A DNA stretch of 62,869 nucleotides. Origin: Gemmatimonadota bacterium. Lineage in GTDB: Bacteria > Gemmatimonadota > Gemmatimonadetes > Longimicrobiales > Gaopeijiaceae. The DNA lies in NCBI GenBank assembly GCA_022822425.1, contig JAJEBS010000119.1:1-62869 (forward strand). The letters run 5' to 3'. A program made the position numbers and the translations under genes. The notes below the pieces were generated by a model. The model was not told the DNA's origin. It saw only the letters and a list, made by a program, of their open reading frames with translations, and searched no databases. How positions within the stretch are numbered: the first letter of the stretch is position 1; every line of letters begins with the position of its first letter. Positions 27,239 to 35,853 of this stretch are shown one piece after another.

Positions 27239-27293
27239 CCCGGGGACATCGTCCCTGATGACCGGGTCCATGTGCCTGCTTGCCCGGACACGT

Positions 27294-27518
27294 TCACGCC
27301 TCCGCGATCGCCGACACGACCTCCTCGTGGGTTGGGTGGCGGCCGCTGGCGGCCTTGGAAAAGACGAGTCGACCGTCCGCGACGACCTCGAATCGGCCGC
27401 CCCCGGACGGAATCATCTCGATGTCGACGCCGTGGAATCGCTGCCTGAGCGTGGCCGCCAAACTGACGGCTCTGGGCCCGTAGTTTCAAGCGGTGCAGTA
27501 TTCTATGGATACGCGCAT
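27294..27518 (-). CDS. SelW/Rdx-family protein with in-frame UGA, probable selenoprotein
   Basis: Reading through one TGA at 27488-27486 gives a 74-residue protein, MRVSIEYCTA-Sec-NYGPRA and onwards. It has the Cys8-x-x-Sec11 redox motif exactly where SelW-type proteins have CxxU or CxxC. The rest follows the family pattern: VSLAATLRQRF helix, IEMIPSGGGRFEV, ADGRLVFSKAASGRHP and a C-terminal helix. The frame is open on both sides of the TGA and ends at a normal TGA. A hairpin suited to a bacterial SECIS follows the codon. Family members are small thioredoxin-fold redox proteins. The ATG at 27518 has AGGAGAG upstream; an in-frame ATG at 27626, overlapping the preceding gene's stop, would add 36 residues. 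A Cys-to-stop mutation is the alternative. Confidence 0.75.
27454..27470 (-). promoter_or_regulatory. Candidate bacterial SECIS hairpin
   Basis: On the minus strand GCCGTC and GGCGGC can pair (six pairs including one G-U) around an AGTTT loop, beginning 15 bases after the UGA. The loop G is the second loop base and lies 23 bases after the UGA, within the spacing expected for bacterial SECIS elements that bind SelB. Confidence 0.5.
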
Positions 27519-27622
27519 GGGGCGCCTCTCTCCTGTTTGGTGAGCTATCGGGTTGCGATCGGCAGTAGTCTCACGACGAGCGTCCGAGTCGTGCGCCGCC
27601 GGGTCTCCGCTTGTCGAGTTCG

Positions 27623-27966
27623 TCATGATGGGACCTCTCCCCCGGATTTCCGCCAGATCACATGGGAGTAGGCGAACGGAGTCATGACCATCGCGAGGAA
27701 TACGAACGCGGAGGTCCACAGGCGCGCGGGATGGGGAAGGAAGCCGGCGGCAACGATCGCGAGGCCCGCGAACGCGCACGCATGACCGCCGAGTCGGTGG
27801 GTTCGGCGCCAGACGGTGTCGTTCGAAAGAGTCCAGGGCGTCCGAATGCCGGTCCACCGGCCGGATTCCAGTGAATCGGGATCTCGGCGGGGAGCGCGGG
27901 GAGGACCAGCAGGGAACAGGCGGCCATTCCGGCGACGATCAGGAGTCCGAACCACTTGCGCGTCAT
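27623..27966 (-). pseudogene. SdpI/DUF1648 family membrane protein, deleted and frameshifted
   Basis: One frame gives the start MTRKWFGLLIVAGMAACSLLV and then PAEIPIHWN, the opening of a DUF1648 domain. A different frame then gives RWTGIRTPWTLSNDTVW, RRTHRLGG and a final membrane helix pair, the end of the SdpI domain. The change of frame falls near 27865. The middle of the protein, normally a further membrane region, is missing, so an internal deletion that also shifted frame is likely. The ATG overlaps the stop of the propeller gene (ATGA), so the gene was once coupled to it. SdpI proteins give immunity to a toxin or act in membrane stress. Confidence 0.7.
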
Positions 27967-29306
27967 CTCGCACCTCCTGCGGGGGCTTGACCCGATTCCG
28001 TCACTACGATCCGGAACACCTGAACTGTTTCCGTATCGAGCGAGTCCCTGGCGACGCCGAGCAGCCGGTCCCCATCGATGTCATGAAGCTCGAACCGGTC
28101 GGGCAGGGTCAGATCGCCCAGCCAGGTACCGGTCGAGTCGAACACCGTCCACGTTTCCGTGAAGACGATGGGCCCGGGGAGACGCGAGTCGAAGAGGCCG
28201 AAGGACTCCTCGGGGAAGACGCGTACCCGGATTCCGCCCCGGTCGTCCAGCAATAGCCGGTCGAAGAGCGGCTTGTGCGTCGGATCCTCGGGATACTCGT
28301 CGAGCGCGGGGAACAGCAGCCTGGTCTCCGGCTCATTGACCGGCGCCCAGGAGAGAAACTCCATCCGTCGCTCGGAATAGCGTTGCCGATCCCTCGCCGA
28401 CACCGGCCGAGCTCGGCCCGCCCATCGTACAATCGCTTTGAGTTCGCCGGACGAATCGTAGCGCAGGAGTTGGGGGATGCGTCCATTTCCCACGACAAAC
28501 TGGTCATTGCTTGTCGCGTGCGTGCGGCCGGATGTCCCCCAGGGGATGACCCATGGACGTGCGCCTCCGTCGAATGTTCGGGTCCATACCTCGAGCAGCC
28601 CGGCGGTCGTGACGGTATCGACCGTTTCGGAGAACGCATCGACCCAGGCAAAGACATCCTCGGTGAAGCCCTGACGGTTGACGGGGGGCATCCGGCTGCG
28701 CTGCTGCACCAGGGCTCGCCGGCAGTCGGTGGAGACACCCTGCACCGGCGCTGCGCGTTCGCCGAGGCGAAACTGTTCCCGGCGCCCGAATGTCCCGTCC
28801 CTGTCGAACAACTGGACCGTCCGACCTCTGTCGACTACGGCGATGGAGTCTCCCGCGCATATGCGAAGGTCGTCGATGCGCCGAAGCTCTCCAGGTCCAT
28901 CCCCTCGTCCCCCGAAACGCGTGACCAGCATGCCCGCGTTGTCGAAGACCATCACTTCGGAAGTGCCCGCGTTGGCTACCACGATTCCACCATCCCGGAG
29001 GAATCGGGCGCCCTGTACCCGGTAGAGTGGAATCTCCTCCCGACCTTCGTCGGGGCTCGACGATGCCCCGATCACCACTTCCGGCAGGGACGCGACCCGC
29101 CAACCCTGATCCTCGCCCCACGCGGGCGCCGCGCTCTCGATGATCCGTATACCCGCGCTGTCCCGCTCGACCGTCGAACGAAGGTCGGAAGCCGTCCCAT
29201 CCCCGGAGCCGCATCCCGCGAGCGCCGCCGCCGTGACGGCGAGAGATGCCGTCCGGATCCGGAATCCCCGATCCGGAAGCCGGCTACATCCCCTTCTCGC
29301 TCCCAT
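27963..29306 (-). CDS. 6-bladed beta-propeller lipoprotein
   Basis: The 447-residue protein has an Arg-rich start, a hydrophobic helix and a lipobox (AALAGC near residue 32). NHL-like propeller repeats follow, such as VQGARFLRDGGIVVANAGTSEVMVFD, RFGGRGDGPGELRRIDDLRI and VVDRGRTVQLFDRDG. Proteins of this kind, common in Gemmatimonadota and Bacteroidota, lack a known reaction and may bind ligands at the cell envelope. Its start overlaps the end of the S9-like gene by 23 bases and its stop overlaps the start of the SdpI remnant, so it is the second gene of an operon. An internal start nearer the signal helix cannot be excluded. Confidence 0.8.
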   Translation of the reverse strand: MGARRGCSRLPDRGFRIRTASLAVTAAALAGCGSGDGTASDLRSTVERDSAGIRIIESAAPAWGEDQGWRVASLPEVVIGASSSPDEGREEIPLYRVQGARFLRDGGIVVANAGTSEVMVFDNAGMLVTRFGGRGDGPGELRRIDDLRICAGDSIAVVDRGRTVQLFDRDGTFGRREQFRLGERAAPVQGVSTDCRRALVQQRSRMPPVNRQGFTEDVFAWVDAFSETVDTVTTAGLLEVWTRTFDGGARPWVIPWGTSGRTHATSNDQFVVGNGRIPQLLRYDSSGELKAIVRWAGRARPVSARDRQRYSERRMEFLSWAPVNEPETRLLFPALDEYPEDPTHKPLFDRLLLDDRGGIRVRVFPEESFGLFDSRLPGPIVFTETWTVFDSTGTWLGDLTLPDRFELHDIDGDRLLGVARDSLDTETVQVFRIVVTESGQAPAGGAR

Positions 29307-31284
29307 ATTCGATCTCCGTCACCAGAAACTCCTCGAAGAAGTCCAGCATGTCATGGAGTTTCTCGATCGTATTGTCGCGCCCATATACATAATATCCTTC
29401 GCCGGGATATGCCTTGTATCGAACTATCTTGTAGTGCTGGTCCAGCTTGCGCGCGAAGTCGAGTGCCGCCGGGGCTCCTCCCTCCTCCAGGCGCCAGTCG
29501 GCCGCGATGCCCTCGCCCTGAATCACGAACGTGGGCGTCGTCACCTGATGTGCCTTGAATATCGCGGAACTGTTGAGATAGACGTCGCGATTCTCCGGAT
29601 ACGGACCCAGCTCGTACTCGACCAGCTTGATGTGCTGCAGTTCGTGGACCTCGGTGTGGAAGTCGGTCATGTCGCCGTAGCCCGAGAGCGAGATGGCGGC
29701 CTGGAAGACATCCGGCGCGAACGCCACCGCGGCCATGGTCATGATGCCGCCGTAGCTGGTGCCGGTGACCGCGATCTTGTCGGGGTCGACGTAGGGAAGG
29801 GTCTTCAGGTAGTCGACGCCGGCCAGCACGTCCTCCAGGTCGCAGTGGCCCCAGCATTCGTTGTTCAGGTCCTCGAACTCGAGGCCGTAGCCGGAGCTGC
29901 CGCGGATGTTGGGCATGAGCACGACGTAGCCGCGCTGGGCGAAGAAGTGGACCTGCTGGTGGCGGCGGAACTGGTCGTCGAACTGGGACGTGGGGCCGCC
30001 GTGGATCCACATCACGCCGGGGAGGCGCTCGCCCGGGGCCGCGCCCGGGGGCCGGTGCAGGTAGGCCTCGATGGTGAGACCGTCGGTGCTCGGGTAGCGC
30101 ACCTTTTCGGGCATGTGGAGCCCGTCCCCTGCGCCCGCCGGAATCTCGCTGTGCAGGAGTTGCTTCTCGCCCGACGCCACGTCGATGACGAAGAGCTGCG
30201 CGGGCCGCACCGGCGTCTCGAAGGTGTAGCTGATGCGCGTTCCATCGGGGGACCACTCGGGCCGGAGCGCCGCGCCCGCCTCGGGATCCACCAGGACCCG
30301 GGGCGCGCCGCCGTCGGCCGGCACCACGCGCAGGGAGTGGACGCCGTCCCGGTTCTCGGTGTAGCTGATCCAGCGGCCGTCGGGGGACCAGCGCGCGTCG
30401 CTCTGGTCGTGGTCGGACGCCGCGATAGGGCGCGCATCGCCCCCGGAGCGGGGCACGAGCCAGAAGTTCAGCCAGCCGCTCCGCTGGGAGCGGAAGAGGA
30501 TGGTCTCGCCGTCGGGGGAAACCTGCGCGGCGCCGAACGCCCGTCCGGCGCGGTAGTCGAAGAAGCCGGTGTCGCTCACGACGGTGCGCGGGTTGCTTCC
30601 GTCGGGATCGATCTCGATCACGTCGTGGTCGACCCAGCGGTCGTCCATGCGCACGTAGAGCAGCCGGTCGCCGTCGGGGGTCCAACCGGGGTAGCCCTCG
30701 TAGAGCGGATCGTCGGTGAGGCGGCGCACCTTTCCGTCCGGCACCGACACCGTCCAGATGTCCATGTTGCCGAAGCGGTCGCCGGAGAAGGCGATCCACC
30801 GGCTGTCCGGCGACCATGCCAGGCCGTTGGCGCGCGCGGCCAGCCCCGTGAGCCGCACGTCGGGGGTGACCCGCGTGCCACTCCCTTCCTCGGCGGACCA
30901 GAGCCAGATCTCCGGCGCACCGCTCTTGTCGGAGGTGTAGGCGATCCAGCGGCCATCGGGCGACCACACCGGCTGTGGTGCGCCCAGCGAGCCCACACCG
31001 CTCAGGCTGAGGTCGTCGGTGAGCGTCCGGAAGGCTCCGTCCTCCGTGGCCACCGCCCCCAGCCCGCTCCCCGATACGAAGGTGATCATCGACCCGTCGG
31101 GGGCCCACCGGGGCGAGCGGCTGCCGCCGACCGCCGCGCGCAGGTCGACCAGCGCTTCCGCGCTGATGGGGCCCTCGTCCATCGAGCCCGCCGCGCCACC
31201 CTCGGCCGCAGGCGCCTCAGGGGCGCAGCCCCACCCGGTCCACACCGTCAGGAGCGCCGCGGCAACCACCGTCAACCGTCTCAT
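29284..31284 (-). CDS. S9 family peptidase homologue lacking the catalytic histidine
   Basis: The 666-residue protein has a signal or lipoprotein leader (Cys20), a WD40/TolB-like propeller with WSPDG repeats to about residue 370, and an alpha/beta-hydrolase domain. The nucleophile elbow GTSYGG holds Ser510. The loop that should hold Asp reads QGEGIAADW (Asp596 is the only candidate, after an apparent 3-residue insertion). The catalytic His site, normally GEGH, reads YPGEGYYVYGRDN, with Tyr631 in place of His. It may therefore be inactive or use an altered site. It heads a minus-strand operon with the propeller lipoprotein. Confidence 0.85.
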   Translation of the reverse strand: MRRLTVVAAALLTVWTGWGCAPEAPAAEGGAAGSMDEGPISAEALVDLRAAVGGSRSPRWAPDGSMITFVSGSGLGAVATEDGAFRTLTDDLSLSGVGSLGAPQPVWSPDGRWIAYTSDKSGAPEIWLWSAEEGSGTRVTPDVRLTGLAARANGLAWSPDSRWIAFSGDRFGNMDIWTVSVPDGKVRRLTDDPLYEGYPGWTPDGDRLLYVRMDDRWVDHDVIEIDPDGSNPRTVVSDTGFFDYRAGRAFGAAQVSPDGETILFRSQRSGWLNFWLVPRSGGDARPIAASDHDQSDARWSPDGRWISYTENRDGVHSLRVVPADGGAPRVLVDPEAGAALRPEWSPDGTRISYTFETPVRPAQLFVIDVASGEKQLLHSEIPAGAGDGLHMPEKVRYPSTDGLTIEAYLHRPPGAAPGERLPGVMWIHGGPTSQFDDQFRRHQQVHFFAQRGYVVLMPNIRGSSGYGLEFEDLNNECWGHCDLEDVLAGVDYLKTLPYVDPDKIAVTGTSYGGIMTMAAVAFAPDVFQAAISLSGYGDMTDFHTEVHELQHIKLVEYELGPYPENRDVYLNSSAIFKAHQVTTPTFVIQGEGIAADWRLEEGGAPAALDFARKLDQHYKIVRYKAYPGEGYYVYGRDNTIEKLHDMLDFFEEFLVTEIEYGSEKGM

Positions 31285-31395
31285 CTCTGCATCCTCGTGT
31301 CCAAATGGCGCCTGTCACGGTCGTGTTCCGCGATCAGGCCCTGCGTTCGGTGTCGGCCCGGCTCGGAGTCGAGTGAGTGGAGCGGCTTGCCGGGC

Positions 31396-32214
31396 CTACC
31401 CGCCCGATCCTCCCGCGACCGCGCGCAGCACCGGTTCGCCCAGCCGCACCTGGATCTCCTCGATCAGCGGCGGGGCCGCACCCGACACCTCGACCACCGA
31501 GTGGGGCGGCACCGACCGCCAGTCGGTGCTTTCATAGAGCCGCTCCGAGGCGATCAGCGTGCCCCCGGGAGCCAGCGACCCCCGGTAGGCGACGTAGAGC
31601 GAATTCGTCTCGTCCACGTTCGAGGTGCGGCTCACGGCCAGGTCCTCTCCGTCGGTCAGGATCATGTTGAGCTTGCTGTTGGGCCCGAGCGAACACGCGC
31701 GCTCTCCGACCCGGGCCAGCGCCATCCCCAGCGACGCGCCCTTCCAGACCTCGGCGACCGCCAGCAGGAAGAGGGTCTCGGTGTCCGAGGTTCCCCGGAT
31801 CTGCGCGTAGAGTTCGTCGGGGAGCGTTGAACGCAGCCTCCGCATCGCACGACTGTGGAAATTGCGCACGTAGCCGTTGAGGGCGAAGGACCAGCGGTCG
31901 AACGAGAGGGGGGCGACCTCTCCCCGGTCCAGGGGGATGCCCGGGCTCGCGCTCCGCACCAGGGCCAGCGCGCACGTCGAGCGCACGCACGAGAGCACAT
32001 TCTCCAACTCCGGGTCGTGCCAGATGGGACGAGCCTCCCGCATCCGGACCGGGCGCCCTTCGTGGTACCAGGCGACGCCGTATCCGTCCGCGTTGTGGAC
32101 CCCGTGGCCCATCTCCTTCGAGTCGTAGCTCTGCCGCACGAGCGTGTGACTTCCCCCGAAGACGATCGGGCGGACGGGCATTTCATCGCCGGAGTAGCAT
32201 ACGAATCGGCACAA
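31396..32214 (-). CDS. Class II glutamine amidotransferase (EgtC-like candidate)
   Basis: From the TTG at 32214 the 272-residue product begins Met-Cys-Arg-Phe, exposing Cys2 as the N-terminal nucleophile after Met removal, as in all Ntn-type glutamine amidotransferases. Other family residues are visible: NADGYGVAWY at 41-50, Arg87 in LVRSAS, Asn113-Gly114 in LNGYV and GTSDTETLF. An AAAAGGACC ribosome-binding site precedes the TTG, while the first ATG lies inside the domain and would lose the Cys. The family includes EgtC, which removes glutamate from gamma-glutamyl-hercynylcysteine sulfoxide, and YafJ-type proteins. The ergothioneine genes 11-12 kb away make EgtC plausible but not proven. Confidence 0.8.
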   Translation of the reverse strand: MCRFVCYSGDEMPVRPIVFGGSHTLVRQSYDSKEMGHGVHNADGYGVAWYHEGRPVRMREARPIWHDPELENVLSCVRSTCALALVRSASPGIPLDRGEVAPLSFDRWSFALNGYVRNFHSRAMRRLRSTLPDELYAQIRGTSDTETLFLLAVAEVWKGASLGMALARVGERACSLGPNSKLNMILTDGEDLAVSRTSNVDETNSLYVAYRGSLAPGGTLIASERLYESTDWRSVPPHSVVEVSGAAPPLIEEIQVRLGEPVLRAVAGGSGG

Positions 32215-32293
32215 GGTCCTTTTCTCGCGTTGGGAGGATGATGGCTGTTGCCTGCAGGGATGGAATCTCCCCCGGGGATGTGGCGCGTGCAAC

Positions 32294-33310
32294 TCAGGCG
32301 GGGGACGCGGCACCTCCGGCGCGCTCCGGGTCGAGGATCTCCGCCAACAGATTCGAGTCAACGTTGCCGCCCGAGACGATGACCCCGGCGGGGCCTCCGC
32401 CCACGTCGGGGATACGCCCGAACAGAAGCGCGGCCACCCCGGCCGCCCCCGCAGGTTCCACGACCATTTTGGCGGTCTCGGCGAGCGCGCGCACGGCCGC
32501 GGTGATTTCGGCGTCGCTCACCCGCACGACGCCGTCCACCAGGGCGCGCACATGAGCGTACGTGATTTCGCCCGCCATGGGCGGGGCGAGTCCATCCGCA
32601 ACCGAGCCGACGCGCTCCAGACGGGCCGCCCGCCCGATGCGCAGGCTTTCCGACATGGCCGCGGCGCCGCGCGGCTCCACGCCGAAGAGGCGGAGTTCCG
32701 GGCGCAGGCGCTTCATCGCCGCGGCCACTCCTGCGATCAGACCGCCGCCCCCCACCGGCACCACCACTACCTCCGTCTCCGCGGCCTGCTCGGCCAGTTC
32801 GAGCCCGGTGGTGCCGTGGCCGGCGATGACGGCGGGGTCGTCGAACGGGTGGGTGAAGAGCATCCCCCGGTCGCGCGCCAGCGACTCCGCCAGCGCGAAG
32901 GCCTGGTGCACGTCGTCGGCGATTACGACCTCGGCCCCGTAGCCGGCGCTCGCCCGCGCCTTGGTCTCGGAGGCGCCCGCAGGCATGACCACCGCGCACG
33001 GCACATCCACGCATCCCGCCGCCCACGCCAGCGCCTGCGCATGGTTCCCGGCCGACACCGTGACGACCCCGCGGCGGGCCGCCCCACCGGCAACCAGCAC
33101 CTTGTTGAGCGCCCCGCGCACCTTGAAGGACCCGGTCTTCTGCAGGCTCTCCATCTTGAGGCGAAGCGGGACGCCCGCGCGGCGGCTCAACCGCCGCGAC
33201 GACAGCACCGGAGTCCGGTGCAGCCGGGCGCCGATGCGGGCCCGGGCTTCCTGGACGGCGTCCAGCGTTACGAGCGGTTCGATTCCGGTACTCCGGGAAG
33301 CGGGGGACAC
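32294..33310 (-). CDS. Threonine/serine dehydratase (PLP fold type II)
   Basis: The 338-residue protein matches catabolic or biosynthetic threonine ammonia-lyases without a C-terminal ACT domain. PLP lysine Lys63 lies in KTGSFKVRGA, the substrate loop is VSAGNHAQ, the phosphate-binding loop is PVGGGGLIAG and the C-terminal cofactor motif is VIVSGGN. The reaction converts threonine to 2-oxobutanoate and ammonia, or acts on serine; serine racemase activity is also found in this group. The GTG start at 33310 has no evident ribosome-binding site. An imperfect palindrome lies 15 bases upstream and may be an operator. Confidence 0.88.
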   Translation of the reverse strand: MSPASRSTGIEPLVTLDAVQEARARIGARLHRTPVLSSRRLSRRAGVPLRLKMESLQKTGSFKVRGALNKVLVAGGAARRGVVTVSAGNHAQALAWAAGCVDVPCAVVMPAGASETKARASAGYGAEVVIADDVHQAFALAESLARDRGMLFTHPFDDPAVIAGHGTTGLELAEQAAETEVVVVPVGGGGLIAGVAAAMKRLRPELRLFGVEPRGAAAMSESLRIGRAARLERVGSVADGLAPPMAGEITYAHVRALVDGVVRVSDAEITAAVRALAETAKMVVEPAGAAGVAALLFGRIPDVGGGPAGVIVSGGNVDSNLLAEILDPERAGGAASPA

Positions 33311-33324
33311 GGACGGAAAGCGAC

Positions 33325-33340
33325 TGACAACATGGTGTCA
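33325..33340. promoter_or_regulatory. Imperfect palindrome, candidate operator
   Basis: TGACAACATGGTGTCA is a 16-base dyad matching at 14 positions. It sits between the divergent threonine dehydratase and outer-membrane barrel genes, close to the dehydratase start, where a dimeric repressor could bind. Confidence 0.35.
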
Positions 33341-33489
33341 TTGCTTCAATGGGAACAACCTCCGTCTGGCGGGATACTTCCGGCGCTACCCGGTTATGCG
33401 GGCGGTGCTGCGTCGCAGCGCGCGTCGTGATGTCGCGCACCCTCAGGACTGGCTCCTCCGGAGCGAGATCCGCACCAGGAGCCCCGGTC

Positions 33490-35772
33490 ATGCCGACCTT
33501 CCCGCAGGACCCGCCGACCCCGCGACGCCCGGCGCCTCCACGACGCCGGCTGCCGCGACCACTTCCGCTCGTCCTTGCGCTGACGTGGCTCGCCTTTGAC
33601 CCGACACCGCGGGCGGCCGAGGCCCAGGGCCTGTATTTCGAACCCGGACCGCCGCTCGAGGCCGGGCTGGTGCAGCGCCTGTTCGTCGGGCCCCACTTCA
33701 CGGATGCATTCGCAGGCAGCCTGCTGCCGGCGAGTTGGCACCACGAGCAGTGGACCGGGTTCTCGTTTCCATATGGCCTCGAGCCTCTCTCCCGAGGCGA
33801 CTCCGCGGGTACCGAGGGAACGTTCTTCGGGGGCGGGCGGGCGCTCACGGGAGGCAGATTCCGCCACGCCGACCGGGTTGGGGGCGGGGCTCTTTTCGAG
33901 GCGGCCGGCCACTACCTGCGCGGCACCGACTGGCCCTTCGCGGATCCGGTCGAGGAGCGGCTGCGCGAGAGCAGTGCGCTCCTCCCCGCGCGCGACGACC
34001 AACTGGAGCGATGGGGCGCCGGGATCCGCTACGACCTGCGCCCGGACGATCCCGGCGGGTGGGTCTTCGAGGGCGGCCTGGACCGCCTGCGCGGCAACCA
34101 GCTCACCGAGCTCGGCGCCGCCTACGCCCGCAGCTGGACCCGCTGGCACGGGCAGGCACGCTACCGTCGGGGCCGCCTGTCGGCCGACGCCCTGGCGCGC
34201 GGGCACGGGGCGCGAGAGGCCGTGTTCTACCGCACCGCCCGGGCGATCAGGGACCAGTCGCTCTTCCTCGCGGGCCGAATCGATCACTCGACCCGCCTGG
34301 GTGGCCGGCAGAACCTCATGTACGGCCTCGATCTCCGCAGCACGCGCCCGGTCACGGACGGGACGGTGACCGGCGTCTACGAGGACGCCGACGCAATCCT
34401 GGTCGCCGGGGGCTACCTCAACTCCGTCACCCGGATCTCAAGCCGGCTGGAACTGGCCGCGGCCGTGCAATTCGAACGCCATTCCCGTGTGGACGGCCTC
34501 GGCGTCTCGCCCAGCGTAAACCTGAGCTTCCGCCCCGAGGACGGGCACCAGCTCCTGGCCCGCGCCGCGCGCGTTGCGTTCATGCCTTCCGCCGATCACC
34601 TCCTTCTTGATGTCGCCGCGGGGAGAATGACGGCCGGCGTGCTCATCTACGATGTCCTCGCGCGCGGTGTCCCCGAAGGTGGCTTCACCTTCAACGACCG
34701 CTGCCCGGGAGGCTTCGGGGGCATGTGCATGCGCTCGCCGCTCGCGCCCGGCGAGAGACTGCCCGCGGATCCGGCGGTGCTCTGGAATACGCTGGTCGAG
34801 ATCGCGGCGGCCAGCGATCCCCTGGCGCTCGGACCCCTGCGGCCGTTCTTCAGAGACCCGGAGCCGGGAGAACTCCTTCCGCGGCTCCTCCTCTTCAATC
34901 AGAAGGAGTGGGCCGCCGGCCGGGCTCCCTTCCTGGGCGAGGAGGTGCTGGGTCGTCCCATCGGGGTGGACCCCGTCGATCCGCTCGAGCCCGGCATCGT
35001 CAACTCGCTGTCGCTGCAATACCGGATCGAGGTCGAAGGCCGGGGGCGCGTCTCGGCGGCGCTCGGGTGGTTCTCCAGCGACAACTTCATCGGCCCCCTC
35101 CGGGTCGAGACCCCGACCGTCTTCTTCGAGCCCGCATCCACGCGCGCGTTCATCGAGAAGCGCGTGGAGCCGATGGTCAGGCTGGGCATCGTATATCCCG
35201 AACTGCGGGACCTTCTGGTTCACGACCTCACCAACCTTGTCCTGGAACTCCCCGTCGGAACGATCATGCCCGACCAGGTGACGACCCCGGGCCTGCTGCT
35301 CACCTATCGCAACTACGGCAGGGTCGACTTCTGGACCGCCGGCCTTGCGGCGGAGGTCTCGCTGACCTCCGGGCTCTCTCTCGAAGGCACGCACGCGCAC
35401 GTCAGCGAGCAGTGCTTCGACCTGGTGGAGAAGGCCGCGACCGACTGCTCGGACCTGGAGGACATCTCTCTCAACCTGCCGAAGACGAAGAGCAGCTTTT
35501 CGATTCGCCATGATGGCGCGGACTCGGGGATTTCCGCCGAGGCGCGCATGCGACGCCAGCGTGGCTTCTACGCCAACGCCGGCGTCTATGCCGGGGAGGT
35601 GGAGGGGTACACGGTGCTCGATGCCCAGGTACGCTTCCCGGTTCCGGGCCTGCCGCGCGCCAGCGCCTCGATCATCGGCACCAACCTCCTCGACGACCGC
35701 CACCAGGAGTTCATCGGGGCGCCCGAGATCGGCCGCCTGGTGGTGGCCAGCCTGACCTATGCCTTCCGTTGA
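33490..35772 (+). CDS. Outer-membrane beta-barrel protein, TonB-receptor-like without a plug domain
   Basis: The 760-residue protein has an Arg-rich start, a hydrophobic core and a cleavage site near AEAQG. Alternating-hydrophobicity strands then run to a C-terminus typical of TonB-dependent receptors (ASIIGTNLLDDRHQEFIG, ending LVVASLTYAFR). No carboxypeptidase-like domain, TonB box or plug domain precedes the barrel, so it looks like a barrel-only paralogue or a receptor that has lost its plug. A cysteine-bearing extracellular loop lies near 395-420 (FNDRCPGGFGGMCM). The ATG at 33490 has AGGAG 7 bases upstream. Substrate unknown. Confidence 0.72.
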   Translation: MPTFPQDPPTPRRPAPPRRRLPRPLPLVLALTWLAFDPTPRAAEAQGLYFEPGPPLEAGLVQRLFVGPHFTDAFAGSLLPASWHHEQWTGFSFPYGLEPLSRGDSAGTEGTFFGGGRALTGGRFRHADRVGGGALFEAAGHYLRGTDWPFADPVEERLRESSALLPARDDQLERWGAGIRYDLRPDDPGGWVFEGGLDRLRGNQLTELGAAYARSWTRWHGQARYRRGRLSADALARGHGAREAVFYRTARAIRDQSLFLAGRIDHSTRLGGRQNLMYGLDLRSTRPVTDGTVTGVYEDADAILVAGGYLNSVTRISSRLELAAAVQFERHSRVDGLGVSPSVNLSFRPEDGHQLLARAARVAFMPSADHLLLDVAAGRMTAGVLIYDVLARGVPEGGFTFNDRCPGGFGGMCMRSPLAPGERLPADPAVLWNTLVEIAAASDPLALGPLRPFFRDPEPGELLPRLLLFNQKEWAAGRAPFLGEEVLGRPIGVDPVDPLEPGIVNSLSLQYRIEVEGRGRVSAALGWFSSDNFIGPLRVETPTVFFEPASTRAFIEKRVEPMVRLGIVYPELRDLLVHDLTNLVLELPVGTIMPDQVTTPGLLLTYRNYGRVDFWTAGLAAEVSLTSGLSLEGTHAHVSEQCFDLVEKAATDCSDLEDISLNLPKTKSSFSIRHDGADSGISAEARMRRQRGFYANAGVYAGEVEGYTVLDAQVRFPVPGLPRASASIIGTNLLDDRHQEFIGAPEIGRLVVASLTYAFR

Positions 35773-35853
35773 GTGTGCCCCCGTGGTAACGTTTGCGCGC
35801 AGGCGGAGGCGGGATCCGGCCTGTCGCGAGCCACATCCCGTGGAGATCCGGCC

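Noticed and set aside
27294-27518. The TGA in the SelW gene taken as a simple nonsense mutation
   Set aside because: Possible, but the stop is exactly at the Sec position of the family and a suitable hairpin follows; a random nonsense mutation would rarely fall there. Kept as the alternative.
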